The position numbers were made by a program, and so were the translations under genes. This document shows, piece after piece, positions 47,481-59,990 of a stretch of DNA of 64,000 bases (positions are counted from its first letter, which is position 1; each line of letters begins with the position of its first letter). The notes below the pieces were generated by a model, which worked only from the letters and a program-made list of their open reading frames with translations, searched no databases and was not told the DNA's origin. The DNA is from Capsicum annuum (lineage: Eukaryota; Streptophyta; Magnoliopsida; Solanales; Solanaceae): positions 92,173,349-92,237,348 of the forward strand of contig NC_061120.1 in assembly GCF_002878395.1 (NCBI RefSeq), given 5' to 3'.

Positions 47481-47711
47481 CTGCACCATGAACAACAATA
47501 AAACTTTCTGAATCCCCTGCTGGTTGATCACCAAAATCATCAACGAAACTTGGAGCTTCAGACTTTCCCGACCTTTTACTCCAATCCATTCCAAGAACAT
47601 TTGCAGAAGTAGAATTCAGAACAAATGCTTGACGAAGATGGGATGACACTTCCTTAAGATTCTCCTCATCTATAGTCTCCAATTTATCTTTACTTGTGAT
47701 GGCTGCACCTC
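47481..47711 (-). CDS. Splice-bounded exon of an unrecognised protein
   Basis: A 231-nt open segment lies between a pyrimidine-rich acceptor (TTTTAAGTTCAG) and a donor (GTGCAG|GTTAAT). It encodes 76 full codons: TIDEENLKEVSSHLRQAFVL, then a Ser/Asp-rich stretch with LGMDWSKRSGK and FVDDFGDQPAGDSESFIVV. The composition is polar and acidic, like a linker in a larger regulatory protein. No signal peptide or membrane segment is seen. I do not recognise the family. The upstream Met in the same frame (47,742) is probably intronic. Neighbouring minus-strand pieces at 45,800-46,740 may be further exons. Confidence 0.5.
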
Positions 47712-48773
47712 CTGAACTTAAAAGTAAACAAATAATACACATGACACGCTACTAAGTAGGGAAAATTTTCTATCCCTATGTTCACACCAACTTGATGTCA
47801 CTAACCATGGCCTGTTACGAGTAACCTAAAATAGTTAAATACAACCTCAGAACAAAGCATCAACGGCTCCATTCTAATTATTAAGTTGTATTACGCTGAC
47901 CAGAATATTTTTTTCCACAGCTAGTTAAAATCAATCAATCAATCAACTACATATCAATCCTAAACTGGTTGAGCTCGTCTTAGTGAAAAAATCAGAATTT
48001 TGTAAAAAGTGTTCAAGATTTAATATTTATGTATGAGAATTAATTTTTGACATATATGCTTCGTATGATTTTTCTATACATATGTATAATTTTTCAACGA
48101 ACTGTATTCAACACCCTTCACTATATGTGGCTACGACACTGGTCGCCTACACGTATCCTCCGTTAAGTCAAAGGATTCATCTAGCTTGAATATTTTACAG
48201 TGGCTGTCAACCCTCTTTTATAGGTAGATTTTTATCACAAAATTAGTGGCAATTGAAAAGTAGCACAACTTTTTAGCCCATTTTGATTCATCAGACAATT
48301 TCTAACACTACGTAGACCCAAAAATGACTATTTTCCCAATAAAATTTCCCACTAAAAATTGTTCAGTGCCTATTACTCACATATATTTGGATTGAATCAG
48401 TGGGGAACCAAAAAATAGTAGTGTAAAAATTAGGAAGCTTTCCGGTGTTCCAATGAAAATATGCTTCCCACACTGCGTTTTTCCAATAAGCTAGTTCGGT
48501 GGGAAATAAGTGGAAAGCCCATGTTTCATAGCACAAATTACCCATTGAATGCTGTGGGAAAAACCTCTATTTCTAGTGGTGAATGCTCAACATCTTTAAT
48601 ATTGGTTGGAAAAGCAAACTGGAACTCTAATAAATTTACAACAGCAAGAGAAAAGAATAGTTCACCAAGTTTGACGATGCACATTTCTTCTTTAGTTGCT
48701 GTTGTTACTGCCACTTTAAAAACACTTTCACTTCTTTGTTGAGTAAGTTGACTACACTTGATGATCAATCCCA
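47712..48773. other. No supported gene; repeat-like near 48,300-48,770
   Basis: The segment 48,300-48,770 contains several TTCCCAC(C/A)-type phrases in both orientations, as in a dispersed Solanaceae repeat. The open frames at 48,461-48,742 (+) and 48,538-48,792 (-) overlap each other and match nothing known. Confidence 0.35.
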
Positions 48774-49099
48774 GAAATTGTTGGACCCCCACTTCGGTGG
48801 TTAAAGGATTCCTGACCCTTATATGGTCTTGGGTCCTTCACTCACGAGCTATCTATTAAGGTTTTCAAGATTGACTTAGGCCAAACTTCATTTTTTTATC
48901 ATGTATTAGAGTCAACTCATTTAATTTATTATTTTTGATATTGGTCCCTGTCTTGTATTATCCATGCTTTAGATATTCAGCCTTGGACGTGTAGGGGTAT
49001 TCGATTCCTTGATTTCTTTATATAATCTTGGGTAATCTTCCATCATGAGCTAGTTTTTGAGGTTGAATTAGGTCCAAAATTTATTTCTTTATCGGAAAC
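48774..49099 (+). mobile_element. TRIM retrotransposon (copy 2)
   Basis: The element is 48,779-49,094 (316 bp). It begins TGTTGGACCCCCAC and contains CTCACGAGCTA, GACTTAGGCC and TTTTTTATCA followed by the primer site-like TGTATTAGAGTCA. A second LTR-like unit ends ATTTCTTTATCG. These are the same landmarks as the TRIM at 5,307-5,866. Flanks GAAAT and GAAAC differ at one base. Confidence 0.6.
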
Positions 49100-49388
49100 A
49101 ATATATATGCGGCAAGATAGTATTGATAATGTAAATAAAGAACTCAGGGATCATTTGGTGTGAGGTACTAAGGTAAATAGTCTTGAGATAAACTTTTTCA
49201 TATATTGTTTGGTTAGCAATACTCGGGATAACTTATCTCGAGACTAATATAATTCCGGGATAAGTTATACCACATATTTGGTGGTATAAGTTATCCCAAA
49301 TTAATTTATCCTTGGATAAAATTATAAATGACAAAAATACCCCCAAACCCTTTTCTTTCCACTTTCTCATATATATATATATATAAAC

Positions 49389-50292
49389 CTAGTTTAGGTG
49401 TACGCGGCTCGCGCGTGTACCTCACTATAATGAATTTAAACGCTAAACTAAATATGATATTTATTCAAATAGTAAGAGAATTTATTTAATTAGATATATA
49501 GTAGTTGTAAATATCAAAGATACAAATGGGCTAGGTGTAAAATGTATTGACAACTCCTTAAATTACGGTTGGTGTTTTAGAAAGAAAAAATAATCATAAT
49601 ATTTTATATGACTCAAAATTTTGATCATTAATTGTCTATATCATCATTTATCTTTAAGATACCTACAAAATTGAAAAAAACAAAACCACGAAATCAATGC
49701 ATCTAAGTAAATTAAATATTACAAAAAATATATTTCTTTGACGTATCTTGGCGACCAAAAAAAAAGAAGAAAATTCAAATCAAATAATAAAGAATCATTT
49801 AAGAACAAAAATAAATATATCTTGTTCCATATGTTCATATTAGATATTATTATATTTTTCTAAAAGAATTCTCAATTTATAGAAGTTCAAAACTTTTTTC
49901 TTTAATAAAGAAATTATATAAATATGATTGATTTTTGCTTTTTTCATTAATTATTTATCAATAATAGAATATTTTAAATTCCAAATAAACTAAACTAACA
50001 CAAATAAGAATGATTTTTTTTAACCCTTTTTAGTTTTTAATGGATTTTTACTTTCCTTTTATTTAATACAAAATAGAGTTCATTTTTTTTAAAAAAAATA
50101 TACGTAGTCCTAAAAAAGGGGTGGAAGTGGGGTGGGGAATTCGATTTTAGTTGGGTTTGAAGTCCTAAAATTAATTAAATATTATTAGGTAAATAGTAAA
50201 AAGACGTTTTTATCTAAAGAATAATCTTTTAATGAAGGCAAAAAGTTCAAATTACTTTTCTAAGGGTCTTCATACTTTTAATATATTATAGA
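49389..50292 (-). mobile_element. Non-autonomous Helitron (minus strand)
   Basis: Read on the minus strand it begins TCTATAATATATTAAAAGTA and ends CACCTAAACTAG, preceded by the hairpin GTACACGCGCGAGCCGCGTA C. Length is 904 bp. It shares both ends with the Helitron at 33,907-35,180. A G-run region (50,115-50,137) matches the C-run tract of that copy. Confidence 0.75.
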
Positions 50293-50321
50293 TATAGGTT
50301 ATAGATATAGATTATAGATTA

Positions 50322-50330
<9 letters not shown>

Positions 50331-50376
<46 letters not shown>
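50331..50376. repeat. AT dinucleotide microsatellite
   Basis: About 22 uninterrupted AT units directly beyond the 5' end of the minus-strand Helitron. Confidence 0.95.
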
Positions 50377-50379
<3 letters not shown>

Positions 50380-51085
50380 CAGTAAAATTTATGCCGCTTC
50401 TGTTTGCTGCTGCTAGGCTCTTGATATCTACTAAATTGATATACTGAATCATGGACTCAACACACCAGCTGAGATAGGCGATGAAAACCAATGACCATAG
50501 TTACGAATGGAAAAGAGAGAAAAAAAATATATAAATACAAACAATATATTGATGGGAAAAGAAACATATGAATTTCTAGTTATGTAAAAGAGACATATTA
50601 TAGTTATGTAAAAGAAACATATGAATTTCTAATTTGATGGGAAAAAAAACCATATAAATACAAACATAAAAATAATTAACGGTTATTTTTGTAAACACAC
50701 AATGCACTATATATTATTTTTAGTAGCACAAACCAAACAACCATTAAAAAATAATATCAGCATAACTAATCTCGATATAACTTATTTTCAAACCAAACGA
50801 CCCCTTAAGGTAATAACCTATTAAAGAAGAATGGTCACACGAATAAAATTTGGGAAAGGAAAAAGGAAAGAAAAAATGGTCATGGGAGAGATGATATTGG
50901 GAAAATTAAAAAGTGAAGGAAACAGACACGCTGCAGTGTCATTACCATAGAAGCCTCATTATTGATTGCAGTTTTAATTACGAAAATACCCTTGATGTTG
51001 CTATTAATTACCAAAATGCCCGTCGTTGTCAACCAAAACTCTCACTTATATAGTAGTAATATAGTATAATAATATAATATATATA

Positions 51086-53670
51086 CTAGTTTAGCCGTAC
51101 GTGTCTTGCACGTATAACTTATGATTATTTAAAATTAGATAATTTTATCTATTACGAAGGTTTTTAATGAAGTGCAAAAAAGTTCAAAACATAAATTTTA
51201 TTGTAAACACATATGTATTTTACCATCAGAAGTTTCAGATGGTTAATAAATTTAATATATTATAGATCTAGATTTATAGACTTTTTAAATCTTGTTAAAA
51301 TCAAATTTAGTTGATTTAAATTCTTATACTAATGAAAGAAATATTAGTTGTTATTAATTTTGATAACTTCTAATAAGGAAAGATTTTATCATAAATATAT
51401 TTAATTAATCTTCAACTATTAAATTTACACCGATTTGCATGACTAAGTGGATAACTCGACATGGAAGTTACTACAAAATCATGTACAATGAAAAGAAATT
51501 AAACATTTAGTTACCATTAGAAATCAACATTTTATCTTCATTCATGAATCCTTATTGATGCTTATTCAATTTGAAGTACTTATTCAATTCAAAAATATTT
51601 TGTAATCTCAAGATTCAATTCTATTTGCAATTATGTAGAACAAAGATGAAAAAACTACATGTCTTAGCAAATCTAAGTTGCTAATTATCTTATTTACCCT
51701 AATTTTAGTTAGTTACTATCCAAGCTCTCTTGCTAGTTAAATACAATTTATAGCATCTCTTCTCCTTCTCTCTCTCAAGATCTTGCTCGCCTCCCTTCCC
51801 CATATCCGTCTCTCTCACTGCCTCCCTTCATTTATCTCTTCCTTTTGATAACTCTCAGTTTTTTTGTTCTCTATCTCTTTTTATTTCTTTCAAAAAACTT
51901 TAGTTTACTTTAGCAAATCATAATTGAAGTGTGCTAAATTATAGAAAGAGTGTGTGGCCATGACTGGCAAATAGTAAGTTGCCTAGATTTTTGTAATTAA
52001 ATCTTTTCGTAAACTGTTAGGTAATTCTAAAATTTAGGAATTTCAAATCAATTGAGATTTTATTTTATGAAACTTCTTTCCATATTTGAACTAAATAGCA
52101 CAACTATTAAGTATCTTATATGTTGACTACAACGAAGGTTTTCCTTTTTAGGGTTTAAGTTTTGATTTTGTAGTGAAGTTTGCTTTGTTCTAATCCATTG
52201 TCACAACCAAGTTATTTAATCGGTGTCTATTAAAATTTTAACTCTAATTTAACTGTTTTCTCTCGTAATTTTTCTATCAACTGTAACGATGAGAAGTTAT
52301 CACCCCATCAAATCTGACAAAGGAAAAATTATTGGGGTCTCAAGGTTAAAAATGGGTACTCAAAAAAAATTAAAGAAACAACAAAAAAGAAACTATTTAA
52401 GAAAATTATAAACAAATGAATTTTTCTTGAATAGTTTTAACCATGATCTAAAATACAGGTGACAGAAAATTTATTCTATGAAACAACCTTACATGATTAA
52501 TTTTTAGGCATCAATCTAATTGCACGAGCACAGAGAAGATTACTTATACATGGGATGCATGTAAGAGTATCCAAAATAAAGCTCACATAGAGACAAATAA
52601 TGCAAGATTGGATTTAAGAAAGTATGTAAACAGAAGGCAACCTGCATCAGTATCAAGACATTCATCGAAACAAAACATAAATTGTTAATTCTACTTACCT
52701 TTGTCTTCATGCTGTGGCTACAAAGTAAAGCAAACATAATCAGAATTGAAGAGAAATCATACTAATAATTTAATCAATAAAATAGATATCAGGTAAAATA
52801 AATTTATAGTGGAAGAAGTTAAAATTTCGCTCAAAAATCCCACAAGAAAAACATGAGAATTGTTTTTTTTCTTGTGTTGCTTTCACTTTTTAAGTAAAAA
52901 GAAACCCTTCTTCTCTTTACATATTGTTGTAATTGACTCTTTTTTGACACTTTTCACGTAGAAAAATGTTGTTTTTTACCATCTCTTTTAGTACTTAAAA
53001 TATATTAATTCTCCTAATATCTCTTATTATATATTTTAGAAGTCAATATTATATTTAATATTATAAAAATAATAAAATAATAATTAAAGAAAAAGATGAA
53101 AGACAATTTTTAGGAAAACTTTTAACGAAAGTCCAAAAATCCAAAGAGTTTTTAAACCTATTTTATAGAATTTTAGTGGGGCCTTTTTTCAAGTTAATGC
53201 CTTCTTTCTTTCCTTTTTTTTTAAAAGAAAAATCTTAATTAGATTTTTCCTTTACCAGAAATTTAAGACAAAATAAAACCTTTTTTTTATGTCAACCGGT
53301 CCTTTTTTTCTTTTGGAAAAGGTCACGAACAACAAAACACCAAATAAATATTTCCATAAATTTAGGAACGTCTCTTACCATATTTATAGATTTTTTAATA
53401 CTCTTTATTAATTATCATATATTTTATTACTCTCTTTTCACTTACAAAATAAAACAAATCAAAATTTATTTTTCATATATTTTTCCCCTTACCATATAAT
53501 ATAGGACTCCTTAATCTTTTAAGATCATAATTAATTTTATAAAGCTAATTAAATAATAATTAAAGAAAATTGGTGAAAAGACGATTTTGTCAAAAGGAAA
53601 GATTTTTAATGAAGGGTAAAAAGTTCAATTCACTTTTTTAAGTGTCTTCACACTTTTAATATATTATAGA
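51086..53670 (-). mobile_element. Large non-autonomous Helitron (minus strand)
   Basis: The 5' end on the minus strand is TCTATAATATATTAAAAGTG at 53,670. The 3' end is GGCTAAACTAG at 51,086, followed by T, with the hairpin TACGTGCAAGACACGTA 6 bp inside. Length is 2.6 kb. A diverged 5'-like end (TCTATAATATATTAAATTTA) at 51,268 suggests either a nested copy or a shorter alternative element of 183 bp. A CT-rich block lies at 51,755-51,845. No gene fragment was recognised inside. Confidence 0.6.
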
Positions 53671-54040
53671 TATATAAGTTAAAATAGTAATATGTTATTT
53701 TTGTTGATTGTTGTGTATAAAAAGATATCAAATAAGACATTAACTAATTGTTCAATATAAATCAAAATATAGATAAGTTCAAATAGCTAGACCAAGAATT
53801 AAAATAAAAATACTAAAATCACTAGCTTATTTATTAGAATCTAAACTCAAGAAAATTATTTGTTAAAATTTTATTTTCTTTTGAAACTTAAAAAATAAAA
53901 TTCAACCTAAAATGTGATTCTATTTTTATAATTTTCAAATAGCAAAAAATGACACAAAAATTAAAATATCTAATGGAAACCTACAAAAGTATTTTAAACA
54001 CTAAAATAATGTAAAACCTCAAATTTGATTTAAAAATTAG
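53671..54040. other. No gene seen
   Basis: Strongly AT-rich sequence with no exon or element end that I can support. Confidence 0.4.
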
Positions 54041-56500
54041 GAATTTGCAAAATGTCCCTCTTTGCTTAGGATCATGGAGAATTTTCTAACAAAGAGGTAA
54101 ACACGACTGATTTTTGACCTAATAATTTATTCGAAAGTAGAAAAATAAATAATAGGAAAGAGTTGTTACCTAGTCCTAATTTTTGACAACCTACATATCT
54201 TAGGTTGTAAGAGAATTAGACCACGTGTAGTTCGGGTAGGCGTAGGGATAAAAGTAATAATTAGAGAGTCGAGTGGATTTTCGATGAGGTTCCTATCCAT
54301 ATCTCTAGTTATTACATCAGAAAAAATGAAACTGAAAAGAAAAATACAAGATTCTATCTACTCTACTTGTCTTGATTCTCTACCTTTAGATCTTCCTATG
54401 GGATCTTCAGTTATTGCCTCACCTTTTTTAGTAGGTACCTTGATCCTAAAATTTGATCTTGAAATAGAATTTGAGACTTGAAATTAAAATTTGGAATGAG
54501 TAGTTGGCGCTCTTCCAAATGACAGTTTGTAGATTATTCTCGAATACTTATTTTCTTGATCAAAAGCTAAGAAGATGAATCTTGAGATGTCGAGTTGCTG
54601 CATATGTCAAAGCTGACTCTAACTACATTCGAGATTGAACATTCTTCAATGCTCTAACTGAGGATGAGATTTCATCCTTGATCATCAAATCTGTGTTTTG
54701 CAGGAGAACCTCCAAGTCACCAAAGGCTAACAAAATAAGACAACAAAACTTTTTGTCCCGGTTGTTACTAGAAAATTTTTGTGAGTTATTAGTAAAACTA
54801 TAAATGACTGCTCTAACAAAAAAGAATGACAATGGTAGATATTTAACCTTAAGTATAAAAATAAATAAAATTCTTCTTCTCAATAATGCAACCATGGGAT
54901 CTCATACCTTGTGAAAGCATGAAAAAGAATTAGGATCTCTGTTTCCTAATAAAGTAATTAGGAAATTTGTACCTTGTGAATATTTAAAGAAGAAAAATAG
55001 GGGGTTTTGTTTTCTAAAAAGGTAACCAAGAAATGTTGTTGTTCACACCTAATTTTTGCCCTTCACGACTAAATTTAATTTTGAGTTTCTTCTATTTTAA
55101 ATAAATTACAATATTTATTTTATCCAAATAATTTTTTTAAAAAATATTTATCTGGATAATTTTATCATTTTAAGTAGCGATTATATATTTTTGTATTTGT
55201 ATATATAAAATAGTATAATTTTGTTACTTAAATAATTATTTTACGAAAAATCTAATTTTAATCAAGGGTTATCTTGGATAGATTCAAATGGGTAAAATCT
55301 TGATTTGAATATAATTTATTCTTAAAAATAATTTATTTAAAAAATATTTATTTGATTTTATTAAATCAAGAAACTCGAGATTAAATTGATTGTTGATTCG
55401 TCGGATTGTGATTTAATTTAGCCAAACTTATTAAATTTGACCGTAATTGAAATCAAATTGATCACAATTGCAATGCAATTGACCAATTGATTTTTAATTT
55501 GATAAAAAATTAAATGAGATTGTTAACTCTAATCTAATTGAGATTATCTTTTAAATAACTCCAAAATCCTCAACATCAATCCACTCCACCAATTCCTGAC
55601 CCAATCCATTCCACCAAAACCCCCTCTATTCTAAACTAAACCAACCGTCCCAGTCCAATACCCACTGACCCTAACTCGGCCCAATCCCTCAATAACCTCA
55701 TTCTTTCCCTTTACCCGTACAACACAACCCAAGGACAACTACTTCAGCCAACAACGTGCAACAACGACAAGATACAAACAATCGCGTACAACACCAACAC
55801 CAAATATCAACAACTTCAACAACAAATTTAGCTAAAAACAACAACCAACAATACCAACGTTGAACACCACCAACAACCCAACGCAGACTCAAATTTTCAT
55901 CCAATTTGTACGTGATTGATGAGTTGTCCGCTTCTAAAAGAATCTAGAAACTGTCCAAGTGTCTCTTTGAATGACTCAATCTCATAAATCATGGTGGATT
56001 CCGCTCTAATATGTTTGATTGAGTTTGAAATAGTACATATATGGATGGTTGATGATTAATCTTATTTGAATTTTAAATCTTTTCTTCCAATTTCTATTCA
56101 ATTTTCCTCCCAATATCCGTTTATAAATACCCCTTTCTACTCACTGTTTAAAGGATTGGATTTCGAGAAAAACTTACAAATTTTGAAGGAGCATTCCTCT
56201 AATCCCATGTAACCAAAACTCAAGAAGGAACACACTCGAAAAATCAATTTCCATAAAAAATTAAAACTCCGACGAGTAAAAATTAAAATTTCAGTAAGAG
56301 CAATCATAAATTTTGGTGGAATTCCATTAGTTTAAAACACGTTGTCTTAGTTCCTTAGTTCCTACCCCCAAAAAGGTAAACACACCTTTCTCTTTTTAGT
56401 TCATTCTTTTTTTCTTCATACTCTTGTTCTTCATATTAGTAGCTATATTAGTAAGTGTAGTAAGGATGGAAATGTTTGTTGTGGACGCCTTAAAGATGAG
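54040..56500. repeat. LTR-like non-coding sequence, possible Tat/Ogre relic
   Basis: 54,180-54,370 resembles 21,590-21,770 (GAGTGGATTTTCGATGAGGT, TTATTACATCAG, TACAAGATTCTATCTA). The block 55,560-55,900 is C/A-rich and very poor in G on the plus strand (CAACAAC runs), as in leaders of large Gypsy elements. No gag or pol is present. The 90-codon minus-strand frame at 54,623-54,895 is unsupported. Confidence 0.4.
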
Positions 56501-56720
56501 AGGGTTTTGTCCTTGATGATTGTTCGAAAGATGTTATCGATATATTAGTTGTTTGTTGGTTTGAAATCTAGTTTCATTTAGCCTTATTAAGAATGACATC
56601 GTTATTGTTCATCTCACTGGTAAGATTTGAAACTAGGACTATAAAAGTGAAGGTATTTTTATTGTCGTGTGTAATTCTTCTTTGGATATATGTTCTTGTG
56701 AAAGCATATTACAAGTTGTT

Positions 56721-57760
56721 TGTCATTCTTGGGCAAATTAATTAAGGGTGACAAAAAAATTTCAAAACTAAAAAGGAGTGACACAAGTCTTAAATATTAA
56801 ATAGAGGTGACAATTTTAAGATTAGTGTCAGTGTTAATGACACTAATTTTAAAACTCTCAAGTTTTATTATTTACACAAAGATCCCTACACCATCACCAC
56901 CACTCCTCCTCCACACCCTTTTTATTGCCGCCGCCGTCACCTCCTCTTCCTCCACTGTCAATATCACTACCATGACCACCTCTTCCAAATTCACCATAAT
57001 TTCCTTCCTCTACATAACCATCGCCTATTTTTCTTCTTTCTCCTCCATCACCGTCGCTATCAACACCATAACAAATGTCATCTTCTCATTTGGCGTCACC
57101 ACCAGCACCATCATCTCTATTTTTACCATAAATATCATTTTTTTCGTGGGCTCCTCTTCCAACTAGATCTTTTTTCAGAAATTAAGTAAGTCTCAAAGTT
57201 GCTGCAACAATTTCGATAGTTGATGCAACAACTTCGATAGTCGCTAACTGTAACACAACAACTAATATTAGTTGTTGCAGCAATTACCTTTGTTGCTGAA
57301 ACAACTCTCGTAGTTACTGAATTTGCTGAATTATTTCTTTATTCATTTTTAAAAGAAATAAAAAATTTTCTTTTCAAACTTTTCTTAAAAAAATAATCTA
57401 TAAAAATTAAAAAAGGAAGAACGAAATGAGAAGAAAAAGAAAAAGAAAAAGAAGAAGATAAAATGGAAGAAGAGGAGAGAAAAATAAGAAGAAGAAGATG
57501 GGAGAAAGAAATTGGAGAGAGAAAGAAAAAGAAGAAGAAGAAAAATTGAAAGATAAGAATGAGAGGGAAATTTTAAAATTTGAAATTAGTAGTTGGAGGA
57601 TTTTTTTTAAAAATTTAAAATTTTTTAAAAATTACTCTGTACACCTCAATTAATTTAATTACAATTTAAATGATGCATTGACCTTAGCTAGTCAAAGTTG
57701 TCATCATTTTTAATTTAAAAACTTTTTTGTCATTTCCCACTTAATTTTCTTGTCATTCTT
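56721..57760. mobile_element. Mutator-like non-autonomous element with perfect duplication
   Basis: The element is 56,731-57,750 (1,020 bp). Perfect 10-bp repeats TGTCATTCTT flank it (56,721-56,730 and 57,751-57,760), and the ends are similar in inverted orientation around AAATTAATTAAGGGTGACAA and its counterpart at 57,700-57,750. A 9- to 10-bp duplication indicates a Mutator-like element. The left half (56,880-57,170) is C/T-rich CCA/CCT/ATC filler, 57,195-57,330 is a GTTGCTGCAACAA-type minisatellite, and 57,420-57,550 is A/G-rich. No transposase. Confidence 0.75.
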
Positions 57761-59224
57761 TTTCCCTTTTCTGAAACAACATTGCAGATTTTAGATGGAT
57801 AATGACTTGACAATTGGGATTGTTTGATGTCTCTTAGATTGGCAGTTAGCATGAGTTAGCTTAAAAGAGCTTTCTTTTGTCGTGGTTGCATCCTTAATAA
57901 CGATATCATCTAGCTTACTCAATCTGAAATTCAACTCCCTTTCTTATAGTTTGTCTGTATGTAGAACGATTCGCTGTTCTTAAATTTTTTCCCTCACTCG
58001 GTCTAAAATCGAGTACTTTAAGTTTTTTTTTTCTTTCACCCAACATAATGTGATCTGTAGGTTTTGATGGCTTGTTAATTGTTGTAATTAATTGAGTTTG
58101 TGAGTTGGTTCCTTGATTTGTTAAAAATCTCTTTTCAAGAAGAATGATATCTGCTTATTAAAACTAATTGGATTTAGTTAATTCTTGAGAGGTTCCTTTT
58201 GTTAAATGTTCATGTTTCTAGTTTTCTTATCAAATTTAATTGTTGAAAATTCTTGAGATATGCTTCATCTGTTGAGGTACCTTTGTAGTATACTAATTCA
58301 TATCTTTTTGTGTACATGAATATCCCGATGTGAGTCATCATGGACTCTTAGCCTTGCATTTTCAATGCTTAACCCCTCACCCTCTCAAGACAAGCCTTAA
58401 TAAGTCCAAAGTGGACTGATTAGCAGAAGAACATGGTTGGTATATGATGATATATATCAAATATACAGTAGTATACAGATGATGCACTGATCTAGAGAGC
58501 AATTTTAAAGGTATTGAAGTAAATATATAGGATAAACAAAGAAGTAAGTCACTGATATACAACAAAGTATACAGAAAACGCAATAGAAAAGGGTATTGTT
58601 ATACAGACAATATACAACTGGTATACACAATCGAAAGGGCTGAAAAGTCCATACAAATGGGGCCCAAAAATTGGCCAGATTCTAATAGGCCAAATCAGGG
58701 GCCCAAATCTTAAACTTCTCCCCTTTAGTTTATCTAAAATTTATATAAATACACAAGTTAACTATTAATTATTACATAATATCCCTATTTTAAAAAGTAA
58801 TTACAAAAATCTCATATTAATAACACAAAATCCCTTCCTTTTATTGTTTTTCTCTCTTCCTTCTTATACATTCCAAATACCCGTCTTTTGCTCCAACTTT
58901 GTGCTCCTTATTATACGCCTAAAATCAAGCTTTTGTAATTTGGGGGATTTCAAATTTTTCAGTTATCATGCATTAACTGAACAAAGTAATTATCTTCATC
59001 ACCTTCTTCATTTAAGTTTGAGGTTTTTTTTTTTTCAACTTTATCAAATAAAAAATTGTTTCGATTTTTTCTTTATTTCATGTATGTAGTTATCAAATTA
59101 TCTTCTTTTGTAATGTCATACCATTGTGAGAGTTGAATTTTAATTTTTCATCTATTCCAAGTTAGATCTTTGAATTTTTTACTTTTTATTTGCAAGTGGT
59201 TAATTGTAAAGTATAAGCTTTGTA
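57761..59224. other. Intergenic; repeated TATACAG words at 58,440-58,630
   Basis: No gene is seen. From 58,440 to 58,630 the word ATATACA(A/G) recurs about ten times. The segment just before 59,225 would be the promoter of the decayed DUF1985-type gene. Confidence 0.4.
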
Positions 59225-59539
59225 ATGGAGTCTAGTCCGAGCTTTAGTTTAAGACTTAGTCAGTTAGATGGTCAAGAACAAATAATTTCCGTTGTTGTTT
59301 TTTTCTTTGTACTTTTGATTATGAGGATCCCAATTTCCCAGAGAACCGATCGAACCATCGAAACAACCTAGTAAAATGAAGAAATTGAAGGAAGTTGCCC
59401 GTACAAGTTCAAACAAGTCAGTTACAAAATCGTCAAGTAAGAAAAAAATTGATGATTCAGGACAATCACGACTACCAAAGGTATAGTTTTTATAATACAT
59501 AATTTACTTCAGTAAATTATTTCTTATTCGTTGATATAC

Positions 59540-59990
59540 ATAGTGTTAAAACATACATCATAATGGTAACATTATACAATAGAATTGTAGTATAACTTAC
59601 ATTAACAGTTTTGAACTCATACATTAGATTAGTTATACTATACATTAGTTGGGTACATTATACTTTACAATTGTAACCTTATACACTGGATTTATAATAC
59701 GTCTTAAGTCTACTGGGTTAACCTCATACATTTATGGTCACATTATACATTAGATAGTTTATATTATACATTAGGAAGTTTATATTACATATTAGTTTTC
59801 ATGACATTTTTATTTTATGTATAAGGTTGCACTACATTTAGAAAGTTTACACCATACATTAGTTTTCATGATATATATTCACAAATATACTATGTATAAG
59901 GTTACATTATACATCTGAAAAGTATATATTATATTATGTATAAGGTGTACACATACATGTGGACCTGTTGTATCAGGTTATCTTTATTGA
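59540..59990. repeat. TATACATTA-word array inside the intron
   Basis: Between exons 1 and 2 of the DUF1985-type pseudogene, TATACATTAG-like words occur well over ten times with irregular spacing. They resemble the TATACAG words at 58,440-58,630. Confidence 0.7.

Larger units (their letters stand above)
49144..50807. mobile_element. Tourist-like element containing a Helitron
   Basis: The ends GGGATCATTTGGTGTGAGG (from 49,147) and TTTCAAACCAAACGACCCC (to 50,804) are inverted repeats, with TCA and TTA beside them. This fits the 3-bp TTA-type duplication of Harbinger/Tourist elements with one mutation. Inner arms repeat GATAACTTATCTC/CTCGATATAACTTAT words. The Helitron 49,389-50,292 lies inside. 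Confidence 0.6.

Noticed and set aside
56807..57166. A 119-codon Ser/Thr/Ile-rich frame
   Set aside because: It is a translation of CCA/CCT/ATC simple repeats inside a Mutator-like element.
59540..59990. A CRISPR-like array
   Set aside because: The repeated words are short, irregularly spaced and in plant intron sequence.
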